64,000 nucleotides of DNA from JBLHZY01 sp050633265. Its GTDB lineage: Bacteria; Pseudomonadota; Alphaproteobacteria; Rhodobacterales; Rhodobacteraceae. The position numbers and the translations under genes are program-made. Positions 24,888-33,974 of this stretch are shown piece after piece. Where the stretch lies: assembly GCA_050633265.1 (NCBI GenBank), contig JBOEGE010000002.1, forward strand, positions 186,001-250,000, read 5' to 3'. Every line of letters begins with the position of its first letter. Position 1 is the first letter of the stretch. Under the pieces are notes generated by a model. That model searched no databases and was not told where the DNA came from. It saw nothing but the letters and a program-made list of their open reading frames with translations.

Positions 24888-24978
24888 GTGATACGAGGGC
24901 CGCGATGTTATATGTCGCTGGCATGAATGAGAGGCGCAAACGCAGGTTTGGGCCGGACATGGGGAAGAGGAAGATCAC

Positions 24979-26553
24979 GTGAAAATCGGGGCACCGAAAG
25001 AGACTTTTGAAGGCGAGGCCCGTGTGGCCATGACGCCTGACAGCGCCGCTCAGCTTCAAAAGCTGGGTTTTGACTGTGTAATCGAAACAGGCGCAGGCGC
25101 GCTCGCTGGCTTCTCGGATGCCAGCTATAAAGCCGCTGGCGTTGAAGTGGTAAAAACGGCCGCAGCGCTGTTTAAGGCGGCGGATATCGTTGCCAAAGTG
25201 CGCGCGCCAAGTGATACGGAAGCCAAACGTTTGACCAAGGGCCAGACGTTGATTTCCTTCTTCAACCCCGCCGCAAACGCGCCCCTGATGGAGCTTTGCT
25301 CGTCTAAAGGCGCCAATGTGATCGCGATGGACATGGTGCCGCGCATCAGCCGCGCCCAGAAGATGGATGCGCTTTCCTCGATGGCCAATATCGCGGGCTA
25401 CCGCGCGGTTATTGAAGCTGGCAACAACTTTGGCCGCTTCTTTACCGGCCAGATCACAGCCGCAGGCAAAGTGCCCCCGGCGAAAGTTCTGGTTGTCGGG
25501 GCTGGCGTTGCTGGCCTGGCCGCGATCGGCACCGCGACAAGCCTTGGCGCGATCACTTACGCGTTTGATGTACGCCCCGAAGTGGCGGAACAAGTCGAAT
25601 CCATGGGCGCCGAATTTGTCTTCCTCGATTTTGAAGAAGAGCAGCAGGATGGCGCTGCAACAGGCGGTTATGCTTCTGTATCCTCCCCTGAGTTCCGCGA
25701 GGCCCAATTGGCCAAGTTCCGCGAGCTCGCGCCTGAGGTTGATATCGTGATCACCACAGCGCTGATCCCGAACCGCGAAGCGCCTGAGCTTTGGACCGAA
25801 GACATGGTCAAAGCAATGAAGCCCGGCTCTGTGATCGTTGATCTGGCGGCGGAAAAAGGCGGCAACTGTAAGCTGACCGTGATGGACGAGAAGATCGTTA
25901 CAGACAATGGCGTAACAATCATTGGCTACACCGATTTCCCAAGCCGTATGGCCGCGCAAGCCTCAACCCTTTATGCGACCAACATCCGCCATATGATGGC
26001 TGATCTGACCCCCGAAAAAGACGGCCAGATCAATCACAATATGGAAGATGATGTGATCCGCGGCGCGACCGTAACCTATGACAGCGCCATCACATTCCCG
26101 CCGCCCCCGCCCAAGGTGGCCGCGATTGCAGCTGCAAAACCCAAAGAAAAAGCGCCAGAGCTGACGGCCGAAGAAAAACGCGCCGCAGAAGACGCCGCTT
26201 TCAAGAAAGAAACCAAAACCCAAGTGACCCTCTTGGTTGCCGGGGCGGTTTTGTTGCTTGGTGTGGGGCTTATTGCGCCTGCCAGCTTCATGCAGCACTT
26301 CATCGTGTTTGTTCTATCGGTCTTTATCGGTTTTCAGGTCATTTGGAACGTGTCGCATTCGCTGCACACGCCGCTTATGGCCGTGACCAATGCGATTTCT
26401 TCGATCATCATTCTTGGTGCTTTGATGCAGATCGGATCGGGCAGCTGGCTCGTTGTTGTTCTGGCGGGGCTCTCCGTCTTTATGGCGGGCATCAATATCT
26501 TTGGCGGTTTTCTCGTCACGCGGCGCATGCTCGCCATGTTCCAGAAATCGTAA
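24979..26553 (+). CDS. pntA: NAD(P) transhydrogenase subunit alpha
   Basis: The 524-residue protein holds the whole alpha subunit in one chain: the NAD(H)-binding domain I (about 1-370, with VLVVGAGVAGLAAIGTATSL and the mobile loop GYTDFPSRMAAQAS), a Lys/Glu-rich linker, and about four membrane helices (from about 410). Many alphaproteobacteria split this subunit in two; here it is fused as in E. coli. With PntB it uses the proton gradient to reduce NADP+ by NADH. The start is a GTG at 24979 behind GAGGAA. Confidence 0.96.
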   Translation: MKIGAPKETFEGEARVAMTPDSAAQLQKLGFDCVIETGAGALAGFSDASYKAAGVEVVKTAAALFKAADIVAKVRAPSDTEAKRLTKGQTLISFFNPAANAPLMELCSSKGANVIAMDMVPRISRAQKMDALSSMANIAGYRAVIEAGNNFGRFFTGQITAAGKVPPAKVLVVGAGVAGLAAIGTATSLGAITYAFDVRPEVAEQVESMGAEFVFLDFEEEQQDGAATGGYASVSSPEFREAQLAKFRELAPEVDIVITTALIPNREAPELWTEDMVKAMKPGSVIVDLAAEKGGNCKLTVMDEKIVTDNGVTIIGYTDFPSRMAAQASTLYATNIRHMMADLTPEKDGQINHNMEDDVIRGATVTYDSAITFPPPPPKVAAIAAAKPKEKAPELTAEEKRAAEDAAFKKETKTQVTLLVAGAVLLLGVGLIAPASFMQHFIVFVLSVFIGFQVIWNVSHSLHTPLMAVTNAISSIIILGALMQIGSGSWLVVVLAGLSVFMAGINIFGGFLVTRRMLAMFQKS

Positions 26554-26568
26554 GGCGGGAGACATAAA

Positions 26569-28002
26569 ATGGACTTTGGTTTCACAACGGCGGCTTATGT
26601 GGTCGCAGCAGTTCTCTTTATCCTGTCGCTCGGCGGTCTGTCGGGGCAGGAAAGCGCAAAACGCGCAGTGTGGTACGGAATTGCCGGTATGGCGCTTGCC
26701 GTGGTCGCAACGCTGTTTGGCCCCGGTGCCGGGCTTTGGCTTTTGTCGCTGGTGCTGATCGGCGGTGGCGGTCTGATCGGTTGGTATGTGGCAAAGAAGG
26801 TCGAGATGACCGAAATGCCGCAACTGGTTGCCGCGATGCACTCGCTTGTTGGTCTTGCGGCGGTTTTTGTTGGCTTTAACGCCCATTTGGTGATGGGGAA
26901 CGTGGCCGGCCTTGATGCGCATAGCACTAAGGACCTTGGCACTTTTGCGGCTCTGGTGGCTCATAAATCACCGGTCGAGTTGAACATCCTTAAGGTCGAG
27001 CTGTTTCTCGGCATCTTTATTGGGGCGATCACCTTTACCGGCTCAGTCGTGGCCTTTGGCAAACTTGCAGGCAAACTGACCTCCAACGCAAAGAAACTTC
27101 CCGGCGGGCATATGCTCAATGCATCGGCGGCCGCGATTTCGCTGATCTGTCTGATTTGGTATTTCAACACAGGCGGGATTGCACCGCTTGCTTTGATGAC
27201 ATTGATGGCGCTGTTCATTGGCTATCATTTGATCATGGGCATCGGCGGCGCGGATATGCCTGTTGTTGTGTCGATGCTCAATTCCTATTCGGGTTGGGCA
27301 GCGGCGGCGATCGGCTTTTCGCTCTCCAATGATCTGTTGATCGTGGTGGGCGCGCTTGTGGGCTCTTCCGGGGCGATCCTGAGCTACATCATGTGTAAGG
27401 CGATGAATCGCTCGTTTGTCTCGGTGATCCTTGGCGGCTTTGGCGGCACATCCGGCCCGCAGATGGAAGTTGAGGGCGAGCAGATCGCGATTGATGCAGA
27501 TGGTGTGGCCACGGCCTTGAACGAGGCGGATAGTGTTGTGATTGTGCCGGGCTATGGCATGGCTGTGGCACAAGCGCAGCAATCTGTCTCTGAGCTGACC
27601 CGCAAATTGCGCACAGCTGGCAAAGAGGTGCGTTTCGCGATCCACCCGGTTGCAGGGCGTTTGCCCGGCCACATGAATGTGCTCTTGGCCGAAGCCAAAG
27701 TGCCTTATGATATCGTGTTGGAAATGGATGAAATCAACGATGATTTCCCAGACACAGACGTTGTGATTGTGATCGGTTCAAACGACATCGTGAACCCGGC
27801 CGCGCAAGAAGATCCCAACTCGCCCATCGCTGGGATGCCTGTTTTGGAAGTCTGGAAAGCCAAGCAGGTTTTCGTTTCCAAACGTGGCCAAGGCACGGGC
27901 TATTCCGGCATCGAGAACCCGCTGTTCTATAAAGAAAACACGCGGATGTTCTATGGCGATGCGAAGGCTTCTGTGGATAGCCTTCTGCCCAAGATCGACT
28001 AG
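26569..28002 (+). CDS. pntB: NAD(P) transhydrogenase subunit beta
   Basis: The 477-residue protein has an N-terminal membrane part of about nine helices (1-270) and the C-terminal NADP(H)-binding domain III, with VIVPGYGMAVAQAQ, IHPVAGRLPGHMNVLLAEA, VIGSNDIVNPAA and KRGQGTGYSGIENPLF. It lies 15 bp after pntA with its own ribosome site (GGCGGGAG) and is followed by a strong terminator at 28027. Confidence 0.97.
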   Translation: MDFGFTTAAYVVAAVLFILSLGGLSGQESAKRAVWYGIAGMALAVVATLFGPGAGLWLLSLVLIGGGGLIGWYVAKKVEMTEMPQLVAAMHSLVGLAAVFVGFNAHLVMGNVAGLDAHSTKDLGTFAALVAHKSPVELNILKVELFLGIFIGAITFTGSVVAFGKLAGKLTSNAKKLPGGHMLNASAAAISLICLIWYFNTGGIAPLALMTLMALFIGYHLIMGIGGADMPVVVSMLNSYSGWAAAAIGFSLSNDLLIVVGALVGSSGAILSYIMCKAMNRSFVSVILGGFGGTSGPQMEVEGEQIAIDADGVATALNEADSVVIVPGYGMAVAQAQQSVSELTRKLRTAGKEVRFAIHPVAGRLPGHMNVLLAEAKVPYDIVLEMDEINDDFPDTDVVIVIGSNDIVNPAAQEDPNSPIAGMPVLEVWKAKQVFVSKRGQGTGYSGIENPLFYKENTRMFYGDAKASVDSLLPKID

Positions 28003-28026
28003 GCGCGACGGATATGAAGTGAAAGG

Positions 28027-28055
28027 CGGCCCTGCGGATTTGCGGGGCCGTTTTT
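28027..28055 (+). terminator. Intrinsic terminator of pntAB
   Basis: CGGCCC and GGGCCG form a 6-bp GC stem with a 12-nt loop that can extend the pairing, followed directly by TTTTT. It lies 25 bp past the pntB stop. Confidence 0.75.
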
Positions 28056-28090
28056 CTTTGAGCGCTGCGTTTTTGGCAGGGCTTGGATTT

Positions 28091-28114
28091 GAGTATTTTT
28101 GCCAAGAAAAAGTT
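28091..28114 (+). repeat. Single arm of the interspersed repeat, copy 4
   Basis: GAGTATTTTTG then CCAAGAAAAAGTT is nearly identical to the left arm of copy 1. It is solitary and lies 36 bp behind the pntB terminator. No inverted partner is present before argE. Confidence 0.7.
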
Positions 28115-28221
28115 AGCGGTGGGATTGGTTGTTTTGGGGGCTTGTACCTGTGCAAACGGCTTGACCTCTTGGCGTGCGCCCAGCAGGGTGGCGCGAAATT
28201 ACACCCAATCCGGAGCGCCCC

Positions 28222-29382
28222 ATGGCAGATGTTTTGAGCCCGCGCGAGATCCTATCCAAGCTCGTTTCTTTTCCCACCATCAGCAGTGAGAGCAACCTGC
28301 CGCTTCTGGATTGGGTTGAGGGCTATTTGGCGGGTTTTGGGATTTCGGGCGTGCGGATTTATTCCCCCGAGGGCGACAAGGCGAATTTCTATGCCCATAT
28401 CGGGCCGGATGTTGCAGGGGGTGTTGTGCTCTCTGGGCATACGGATGTTGTGCCGGTTGAGGGGCAGGATTGGCGCAGCGATCCGTTTGAATTGGTAGAG
28501 CGGGGTGGGCGGCTTTATGGGCGCGGCACTTGCGATATGAAGGGCTTTGATGCGCTGGCGATTTGGGCCGCTGTTGAGGCGGCGCGGCGCGGGGTTCGCA
28601 CGCCTTTGCAATTGGCGCTGAGCTATGATGAAGAGGTCGGCTGCACCGGCTGTGTGAGCATGGTTGAAGCGATGGCCCAGAGCTTGCCGCGCGCCTCTGC
28701 CGTGATCGTAGGCGAGCCAACGAATATGGCTGTGGTGAGCGGGCATAAGGGCAGCGCGGGCATTGAGATTGCGGTGAAAGGCTATGAGGTGCATTCCTCT
28801 TTGATGCACGCCGGCGTTAGTGCGGTGATGGAAGCGGCGAAGATTATCGACTGGGCGAATGGGGAGAACGCGCGGCTTTGGGCGGCCGAGCCAAGCGGGA
28901 TGGCGGCGATGTTTGAGCCGCCTTTCACCACGATCCATGTGGGCATGATTTCGGGCGGCACGGCGCATAATATCACCGCCGGTGATTGCCAGTTTGAGAT
29001 CGGGTTTCGTGTTGTTCCGGGCGAGGATCTGGAGGATTGGCGCGCGGCCCTTGAGAGCAAGCTGCGCGCAGTCGAGGCGCAGATGCAGGCGATCCAGCCA
29101 AGCTGCACGATCACCATGACGCCTGATTTCTACGTCCCGCCCTTGCTGCCAGAACCCGCCAGCAAGGCCGAGATTTTGGGGCGCGCTTTGACCGGTGATA
29201 ATGCGTCACGCTTTGTCAGCTATGGCACGGAAGCGGGGCATTTTCAGCGACAGGGTTATTCGGCCATCGTTTGCGGCCCGGGCGACATTGCCCAAGCGCA
29301 TCAGGCCAACGAATATCTGGAGGTGAGCCAGCTAGAGGCAGGCGCGGCCTTTATGGAGCGTTTGCTGGCGCATCTGGCGTAA
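28222..29382 (+). CDS. argE: Acetylornithine deacetylase
   Basis: This 386-residue M20-family amidohydrolase has SGHTDVVPV (His73, Asp75), the bridging Asp105 in GRGTCDMKGF and the catalytic Glu137/Glu138 in YDEEVGCTG, with a dimerisation domain around 180-290. Sequence and length fit ArgE, which releases acetate from N-acetylornithine in arginine synthesis; other M20 deacylases are possible. The ATG at 28222 has CGGAG upstream. It is monocistronic as far as can be seen. Confidence 0.88.
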   Translation: MADVLSPREILSKLVSFPTISSESNLPLLDWVEGYLAGFGISGVRIYSPEGDKANFYAHIGPDVAGGVVLSGHTDVVPVEGQDWRSDPFELVERGGRLYGRGTCDMKGFDALAIWAAVEAARRGVRTPLQLALSYDEEVGCTGCVSMVEAMAQSLPRASAVIVGEPTNMAVVSGHKGSAGIEIAVKGYEVHSSLMHAGVSAVMEAAKIIDWANGENARLWAAEPSGMAAMFEPPFTTIHVGMISGGTAHNITAGDCQFEIGFRVVPGEDLEDWRAALESKLRAVEAQMQAIQPSCTITMTPDFYVPPLLPEPASKAEILGRALTGDNASRFVSYGTEAGHFQRQGYSAIVCGPGDIAQAHQANEYLEVSQLEAGAAFMERLLAHLA

Positions 29383-29472
29383 GGGGCGGGGCGATAGGCC
29401 TTGCACGGATCAAACACGCCCGCTTAACTGCTTTGATTGGGCAAAACGCCCTGCGTTACATGAGGAAACATC

Positions 29473-29817
29473 ATGCTTACCACGCTTCTCGTCCTGCTTG
29501 TCGCAGCGCTCCATGCCTATTTCGCTCTGCTTGAAATGGTGCTTTGGGAAAAGCCGCGCACGCTAAAAATCTTTGGAAATACCGCGGAATTTGCTGCCCA
29601 AAGCAAGGTACTGGCGGCCAATCAGGGGCTTTATAATGGCTTTCTCTGCGCCGGATTGCTCTGGGGGCTGATCGCAAGCAATCAATCCTTCTTGGTCTTC
29701 TTTTTGCTCTTTGTTGTGGTTGCAGGGATTTACGGCGGGCTCACAGCCTCGCGCAAAATCATCTTTTTCCAAGCGGTTCCGGGCGCGGCGGCATTGCTTG
29801 CGGTTCTGTTCGCTTAA
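29473..29817 (+). CDS. DUF1304 family small membrane protein
   Basis: This 114-residue protein has four hydrophobic helices (about 3-22, 50-68, 75-92 and 97-114). The motif HAYFALLEMVLWEKPRTLKIFG and the later AANQGLYNGFLCAGLLWGL are characteristic of DUF1304. The function is unknown. It converges with moaA, and I see no strong terminator in the 42 bp between them. Confidence 0.85.
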   Translation: MLTTLLVLLVAALHAYFALLEMVLWEKPRTLKIFGNTAEFAAQSKVLAANQGLYNGFLCAGLLWGLIASNQSFLVFFLLFVVVAGIYGGLTASRKIIFFQAVPGAAALLAVLFA

Positions 29818-29859
29818 ACGCAAAGAGGCCAGGGCGGGCCGCCATTATTTGCGCGCGGA

Positions 29860-30870
29860 TCAGCCGCCCGTATGGCTCATATGGCGGCTGACCTGGCCAT
29901 CAACCCTCTGGCGCGAATAATCGAAATCATGGCCCTTGGGCTTGCCATCAATCGCGCTGCGAATGGCGGAAATGAGCGGCGCATCATCCGCCGGGTGATC
30001 ACGCAACGGCGCGCGCAGATCGGCCTGATCCTCTTGGCCCAAACACATGTAAAGCTCGCCCGTGCAGGTCATCCGAACCCGGTTGCAGGATTCGCAGAAA
30101 TTATGCGTCAGCGGCGTGATAAAGCCGATCTTCTGGCCCGTTTCTTCAAGCCGAACATAGCGCGCAGGGCCGCCGGAATTCTCATCTAAATCAGTGAGTT
30201 GATAGTGTTTGGCATAGTCCTCACGAAGCTCAGAAAGCGCCCAATACTGGCCGATCCGATCCTCATTGCCAAGATCGCCCATCGGCATCACTTCGATCCA
30301 GGTCAGATCCATATCGCGCTCAGCGCACCACGCAGTGATGCTCAGCAGCTCAGCCTCGTTAAAGCCGCGCAAGGCCACCGCATTGATCTTTACCCGCAGC
30401 CCCGCCTTTTGCGCCGCATCAATCCCGCGCAAGACCTGCGCAAGGCGGCCCCAACGGGTCACGCGGGCAAATTTTTCCGCATCCAACGTATCAAGCGAAA
30501 CATTAACCCGGCGCACACCTGCCGCATAAAGATCGGCGGCATATTTTTCGAGCTGCGAGCCGTTGGTTGTCAGCGTGAGTTCGCGCAAAGCGCCGCTTTC
30601 AAGATGGCGGGTCATACTGTCAAAAAACGTCATGATGCCCTTGCGCACAAGCGGCTCGCCGCCGGTAATGCGCAGCTTTTCAACCCCAAGCCCGATAAAG
30701 GCCGAACACATCCGATCCAGCTCTTCCAAGCTAAGCAGCTCTTTTTTCGGCAGAAATGTCATGTTTTCAGACATGCAATAGACGCAACGAAAATCGCAGC
30801 GGTCCGTAACCGAGACGCGCAGATAGGTGATCGCGCGGGCAAATGGATCAATGAGGCGAGGTGCATTCAT
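29860..30870 (-). CDS. moaA: GTP 3',8-cyclase (molybdenum cofactor biosynthesis protein A)
   Basis: This 336-residue radical-SAM enzyme binds its N-terminal cluster with C25, C29, C32 (DRCDFRCVYCMSE) and its C-terminal cluster with the Cys set in ESCNRVRMTCTGELYMC. It ends in the conserved Gly-Gly. It performs the first step of molybdopterin synthesis, fitting the presence of an IorAB-type molybdoenzyme in the same window, though the two are not linked. It is divergent from the lipoprotein gene at 30955. Confidence 0.96.
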   Translation of the reverse strand: MNAPRLIDPFARAITYLRVSVTDRCDFRCVYCMSENMTFLPKKELLSLEELDRMCSAFIGLGVEKLRITGGEPLVRKGIMTFFDSMTRHLESGALRELTLTTNGSQLEKYAADLYAAGVRRVNVSLDTLDAEKFARVTRWGRLAQVLRGIDAAQKAGLRVKINAVALRGFNEAELLSITAWCAERDMDLTWIEVMPMGDLGNEDRIGQYWALSELREDYAKHYQLTDLDENSGGPARYVRLEETGQKIGFITPLTHNFCESCNRVRMTCTGELYMCLGQEDQADLRAPLRDHPADDAPLISAIRSAIDGKPKGHDFDYSRQRVDGQVSRHMSHTGG

Positions 30871-30954
30871 GGGGCGAGCCTAGGCCTTGGGCAAACCCGC
30901 CGCAAGGGGCCAGTTGGCATTGCACAGGGCATTCTTTGGTCGTATCTTTGGGGG

Positions 30955-31461
30955 ATGAAAAACCTGTTTGTACCCGTTGTTTTGCCAATTTTTTTGAGCG
31001 TCGCTTTAAGCGGCTGCGCCCAGCTTGGGATTGCGCCCAAAGCGGCAGAAATCCCAGCGACGGATCCCGCTTTGGCGGCTGAAATTCCCGCTGTGATCAA
31101 GCCCGCACCGCGCCCACCGGCGGCCGCGCGCACGGTTGAACAGTTTGATACCACCAGCGCCGAGGATCGCGCCGCCGCCGTGGCCATCGCCGAAAAGCCA
31201 ACCCCAAAAGAAGCGCTGCTGGGCAAGACGATCGCCTCGCTTGGCAATCCAGCGGACCCGGGTTTTTGGCTGGAAACTCCGCTGGTTAGCGCAGTTGCAC
31301 AAGGCCGGGTTGAATATCCCGGATCGGGCAAATCGGTCGCGGTTGAGCTCAAACCAATTGCGGGCGAGGCAGGGGCAGGGAGCCGGCTTTCTTTGCCCGC
31401 GATGCGCTTGCTAGAGGCGCCGCTGACAGGGCTGCCGGAAATCCTCGTCTATAAAAACTAA
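30955..31461 (+). CDS. Lipoprotein of unknown function
   Basis: The 168-residue protein starts at the ATG at 30955 (MKNLFVPVVLPIFLSVALSG), with lipobox LSGC at Cys21. A Pro/Ala-rich linker follows (about 28-65), then a conserved-looking domain (KEALLGKTIASLGNPADPGF to AVELKPIAGEAG). The longer open frame upstream lies antisense to moaA and is not real. Similar Roseobacter proteins sometimes carry the misleading name D-galactarate dehydratase. It converges with the AlkD-like gene, 6 bp between stops. Confidence 0.72.
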   Translation: MKNLFVPVVLPIFLSVALSGCAQLGIAPKAAEIPATDPALAAEIPAVIKPAPRPPAAARTVEQFDTTSAEDRAAAVAIAEKPTPKEALLGKTIASLGNPADPGFWLETPLVSAVAQGRVEYPGSGKSVAVELKPIAGEAGAGSRLSLPAMRLLEAPLTGLPEILVYKN

Positions 31462-31467
31462 GCCGCT

Positions 31468-32151
31468 TTAGGCCGCATCCATATGGCGGCGCGCCTCGCG
31501 AACGGCCCATGGTTTCATCGCTGCTCCATGCGCCTCTAAAAAGGCTGCAACCCGCGCGCGATCATGTTTGGAAAGATCGCGCAGCCACCATGCGATCGCC
31601 TTTTGGATGAACCAATCGTGATCGCTCACCAAAGCCTCAGCCCAGCCCAGAACCCGCGTGCGAACGGCCAGCTCTTGGGGCTTTGGATGGTTCTGTTTGG
31701 TCCAGGGCAGGGTGATGACAAAAGCCGCGCGCCTTGTCCACATATGCTCAGATTGATGCCAATCCTCGATCTCGTCTATGCGCGCAGGATCGGCCACAAG
31801 CCGCTTCATCCCGGCCATACAGGCATGATCTGCAATCGCCCAAGAATCAAAATCCGCCACCCAGGATTTGATCAATTCCCAAACGCCCTCATCCCCGCGA
31901 ATGCGCGCTTGGGTCAGTAGCTTGGCCGCCGCCAATCGCGCCTCATAAATATCCGTCTGCCAAAGCGCGCCCGCAAGCGCGACCCGTTCCTCAACGCTCA
32001 TCTCCTTGCGCCAGGCTTTGGTCAGATCATTGATCACAGGGTTGGGCACGCCAAGATAGGGGCGGTCGATCTTGTGATAGGCGGCCGCTTGAACATCGCG
32101 GCCCGGCTCAGCAGCCGCGTGCAAGCCCTCAAGCGCTTGATCCAAATTCAT
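31468..32151 (-). CDS. DNA alkylation repair protein (AlkD-like)
   Basis: This 227-residue all-helical HEAT-like protein matches the DNA_alkylation family: YLGVPNPVINDLTKAWR, EARLAAAKLLTQARI, VADFDSWAIADHA, MWTRRAAFVITLPW and FIQKAIAWWLRDLSKHD. Known members are glycosylases that excise positively charged alkyl bases without base flipping. It overlaps the end of glmS by 4 bp (ATGA at 32148-32151), so it is translationally coupled to it, an unexpected partner for a cell-wall precursor gene. Confidence 0.87.
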   Translation of the reverse strand: MNLDQALEGLHAAAEPGRDVQAAAYHKIDRPYLGVPNPVINDLTKAWRKEMSVEERVALAGALWQTDIYEARLAAAKLLTQARIRGDEGVWELIKSWVADFDSWAIADHACMAGMKRLVADPARIDEIEDWHQSEHMWTRRAAFVITLPWTKQNHPKPQELAVRTRVLGWAEALVSDHDWFIQKAIAWWLRDLSKHDRARVAAFLEAHGAAMKPWAVREARRHMDAA

Positions 32152-33971
32152 TCGACCGTTACCGATTTGGCCAGATTGCGCGGCTGATCCACATCCGTGC
32201 CCTTGGCCACGGCGGTATGATAGGCAAGCAATTGCGCCGGGATCGCATAGAGGATCGGCGCGAAGAGATCAGGAACATCAGGCATGGCGATGCGCTGCCA
32301 AAGCCCATCTTCGGCCGCCTTCAGCCCTTTGGCATCGCTCACCAAAAGCACTTTGCCGCCGCGCGCCATGACCTCTTGCATATTGGAAACGGATTTATCA
32401 AACAGCCGATCGCGCGGCGCAAAAACGATGATCGGCGTATGTTTATCGACAAGCGCGATGGGGCCGTGCTTCAGCTCGCCGCTGGCATAGCCTTCGGCAT
32501 GTATATAGCTGATTTCTTTGAGCTTTAACGCGCCCTCCATGGCAATCGGATAAAGCGCGCCGCGCCCCAGGAACAGGATATCGCGCGCCTCGGCCAATTT
32601 GCGCGAGACTTTTTCCATCGCCTCGGATTGATCAATCGCTTGCTGCATCAAAGAGGGCAGCCCGCGCAGCGCAGAGAGATGATCCGCAAGCGCATCCGCG
32701 CTCAACACGCCGCGATCCTGCGCCGCTTTGAGCGCCAGCAAAGCAAGAACCGTCAACTGGCAGGTAAAAGCCTTGGTCGAAGCAACCCCAACCTCAACCC
32801 CGCAATGGATCGGCAGCGCGAGCGCGCTTTCGCGGGCAATCGAGCTTTCGGCGGCATTGACCACCGAGATGATTTTATCGGCCTTTTCATGGGTATAGCG
32901 CAGGGCGGCCAATGTATCGGCTGTCTCACCTGATTGGCTGACATAAAGCGCAAGCGTGCGCGGCGGGATCGGCGGCTCGCGATAGCGGAACTCCGAGGCG
33001 ATATCGACCTCAACAGGCAGGCGCGCGACCTGCTCAAACCAGTATTTCGCGGTGAGACAGGCATAAAACGCCGTGCCACAGGCGACCATGGTGATGCGAT
33101 CAAACTGGGTGAAATCAATCTCTCCGGGCAGGGTGATCGCGGTGCCATCGGCGGAAATATAATTGGCCAAAACCTCTGAGATAACAGTCGGTTGCTCGTC
33201 AATCTCTTTGGCCATGTAATGTTTATGGCCGCCCTTTTCAATCAATGAGGCGCCAATACTGATCTGGCGCATCGCCCGATTGGCGCGATTGCCGGCAGCG
33301 TCAAAAATCTCAACACCGGCGCGGGTGACAACGGCGCGGTCGCCCTCTTCGAGATAGGTGATCCGATCGGTCATCGGGGCCAAAGCGATGGCATCCGAGC
33401 CAACAAACATCTCGCCGTTCCCATGCCCAATTGCCAGCGGCGAGCCCTTGCGCGCAGCGATCAAAAGATCATCCTCGCCCTTGAACAAAAAGCAAAGCGC
33501 AAAGGCCCCCTCAAGGCGCTCAAGCGTTGCCATGGCGGCCTCGCGGGGCGGCAATCCAGCGGCAATATAGCTTTGTGCAAGCAGGGCGATCGTCTCTGTA
33601 TCTGTTTGCGTTACAAAGGAAATTCCCTTCTCTGCCAGCTCAGCGCGCAGCTCGCGGAAATTCTCAATGATGCCGTTATGAACAACCGAAACAGGCCCGG
33701 CTTGATGCGGGTGTGCGTTGGCCTCTGATGGGGCGCCGTGGGTGGCCCAGCGGGTATGGCCGATGCCGGATTTGCCCGCGAGCGGATTGTGCACCAACAG
33801 ATCCGAGAGGTTCACCAGCTTGCCAACCGCGCGGCGGCGATCCAGCGCGCCTTCGCTATCAATCGTCGCGATCCCGGCGCTGTCATAGCCGCGATACTCG
33901 AGCCGTTTGAGCGCCTCGACCAAAATCGGGGCCGCTTCGTGATTGCCCAGAACACCAACAATACCACACAT
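32148..33971 (-). CDS. glmS: Glutamine-fructose-6-phosphate aminotransferase
   Basis: The 607-residue protein begins MCGIVGVLG with the N-terminal nucleophile Cys of the glutaminase domain (1-240, including HTRWATHGAPSEANAHPH), followed by two SIS domains (about 280-600; SQSGETADTLAALR, GRGALYPIAMEGALKLKEIS, HAEGYASGELKHGPIAL). It makes glucosamine-6-phosphate, the entry to UDP-GlcNAc. It starts 3 bp after glmU. I saw no glmS ribozyme; the leader is within the operon. Confidence 0.97.
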   Translation of the reverse strand: MCGIVGVLGNHEAAPILVEALKRLEYRGYDSAGIATIDSEGALDRRRAVGKLVNLSDLLVHNPLAGKSGIGHTRWATHGAPSEANAHPHQAGPVSVVHNGIIENFRELRAELAEKGISFVTQTDTETIALLAQSYIAAGLPPREAAMATLERLEGAFALCFLFKGEDDLLIAARKGSPLAIGHGNGEMFVGSDAIALAPMTDRITYLEEGDRAVVTRAGVEIFDAAGNRANRAMRQISIGASLIEKGGHKHYMAKEIDEQPTVISEVLANYISADGTAITLPGEIDFTQFDRITMVACGTAFYACLTAKYWFEQVARLPVEVDIASEFRYREPPIPPRTLALYVSQSGETADTLAALRYTHEKADKIISVVNAAESSIARESALALPIHCGVEVGVASTKAFTCQLTVLALLALKAAQDRGVLSADALADHLSALRGLPSLMQQAIDQSEAMEKVSRKLAEARDILFLGRGALYPIAMEGALKLKEISYIHAEGYASGELKHGPIALVDKHTPIIVFAPRDRLFDKSVSNMQEVMARGGKVLLVSDAKGLKAAEDGLWQRIAMPDVPDLFAPILYAIPAQLLAYHTAVAKGTDVDQPRNLAKSVTVE

Positions 33972-33974
33972 AAT

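Noticed and set aside
30199..30954. Upstream extension of the lipoprotein frame at 30955
   Set aside because: The extension lies antisense to moaA, and the lipoprotein signal begins exactly at the ATG at 30955.
32148..33971. glmS ribozyme or other riboswitch near glmS
   Set aside because: glmS starts 3 bp after glmU within an operon, leaving no room for a leader; nothing ribozyme-like is seen upstream of glmU.
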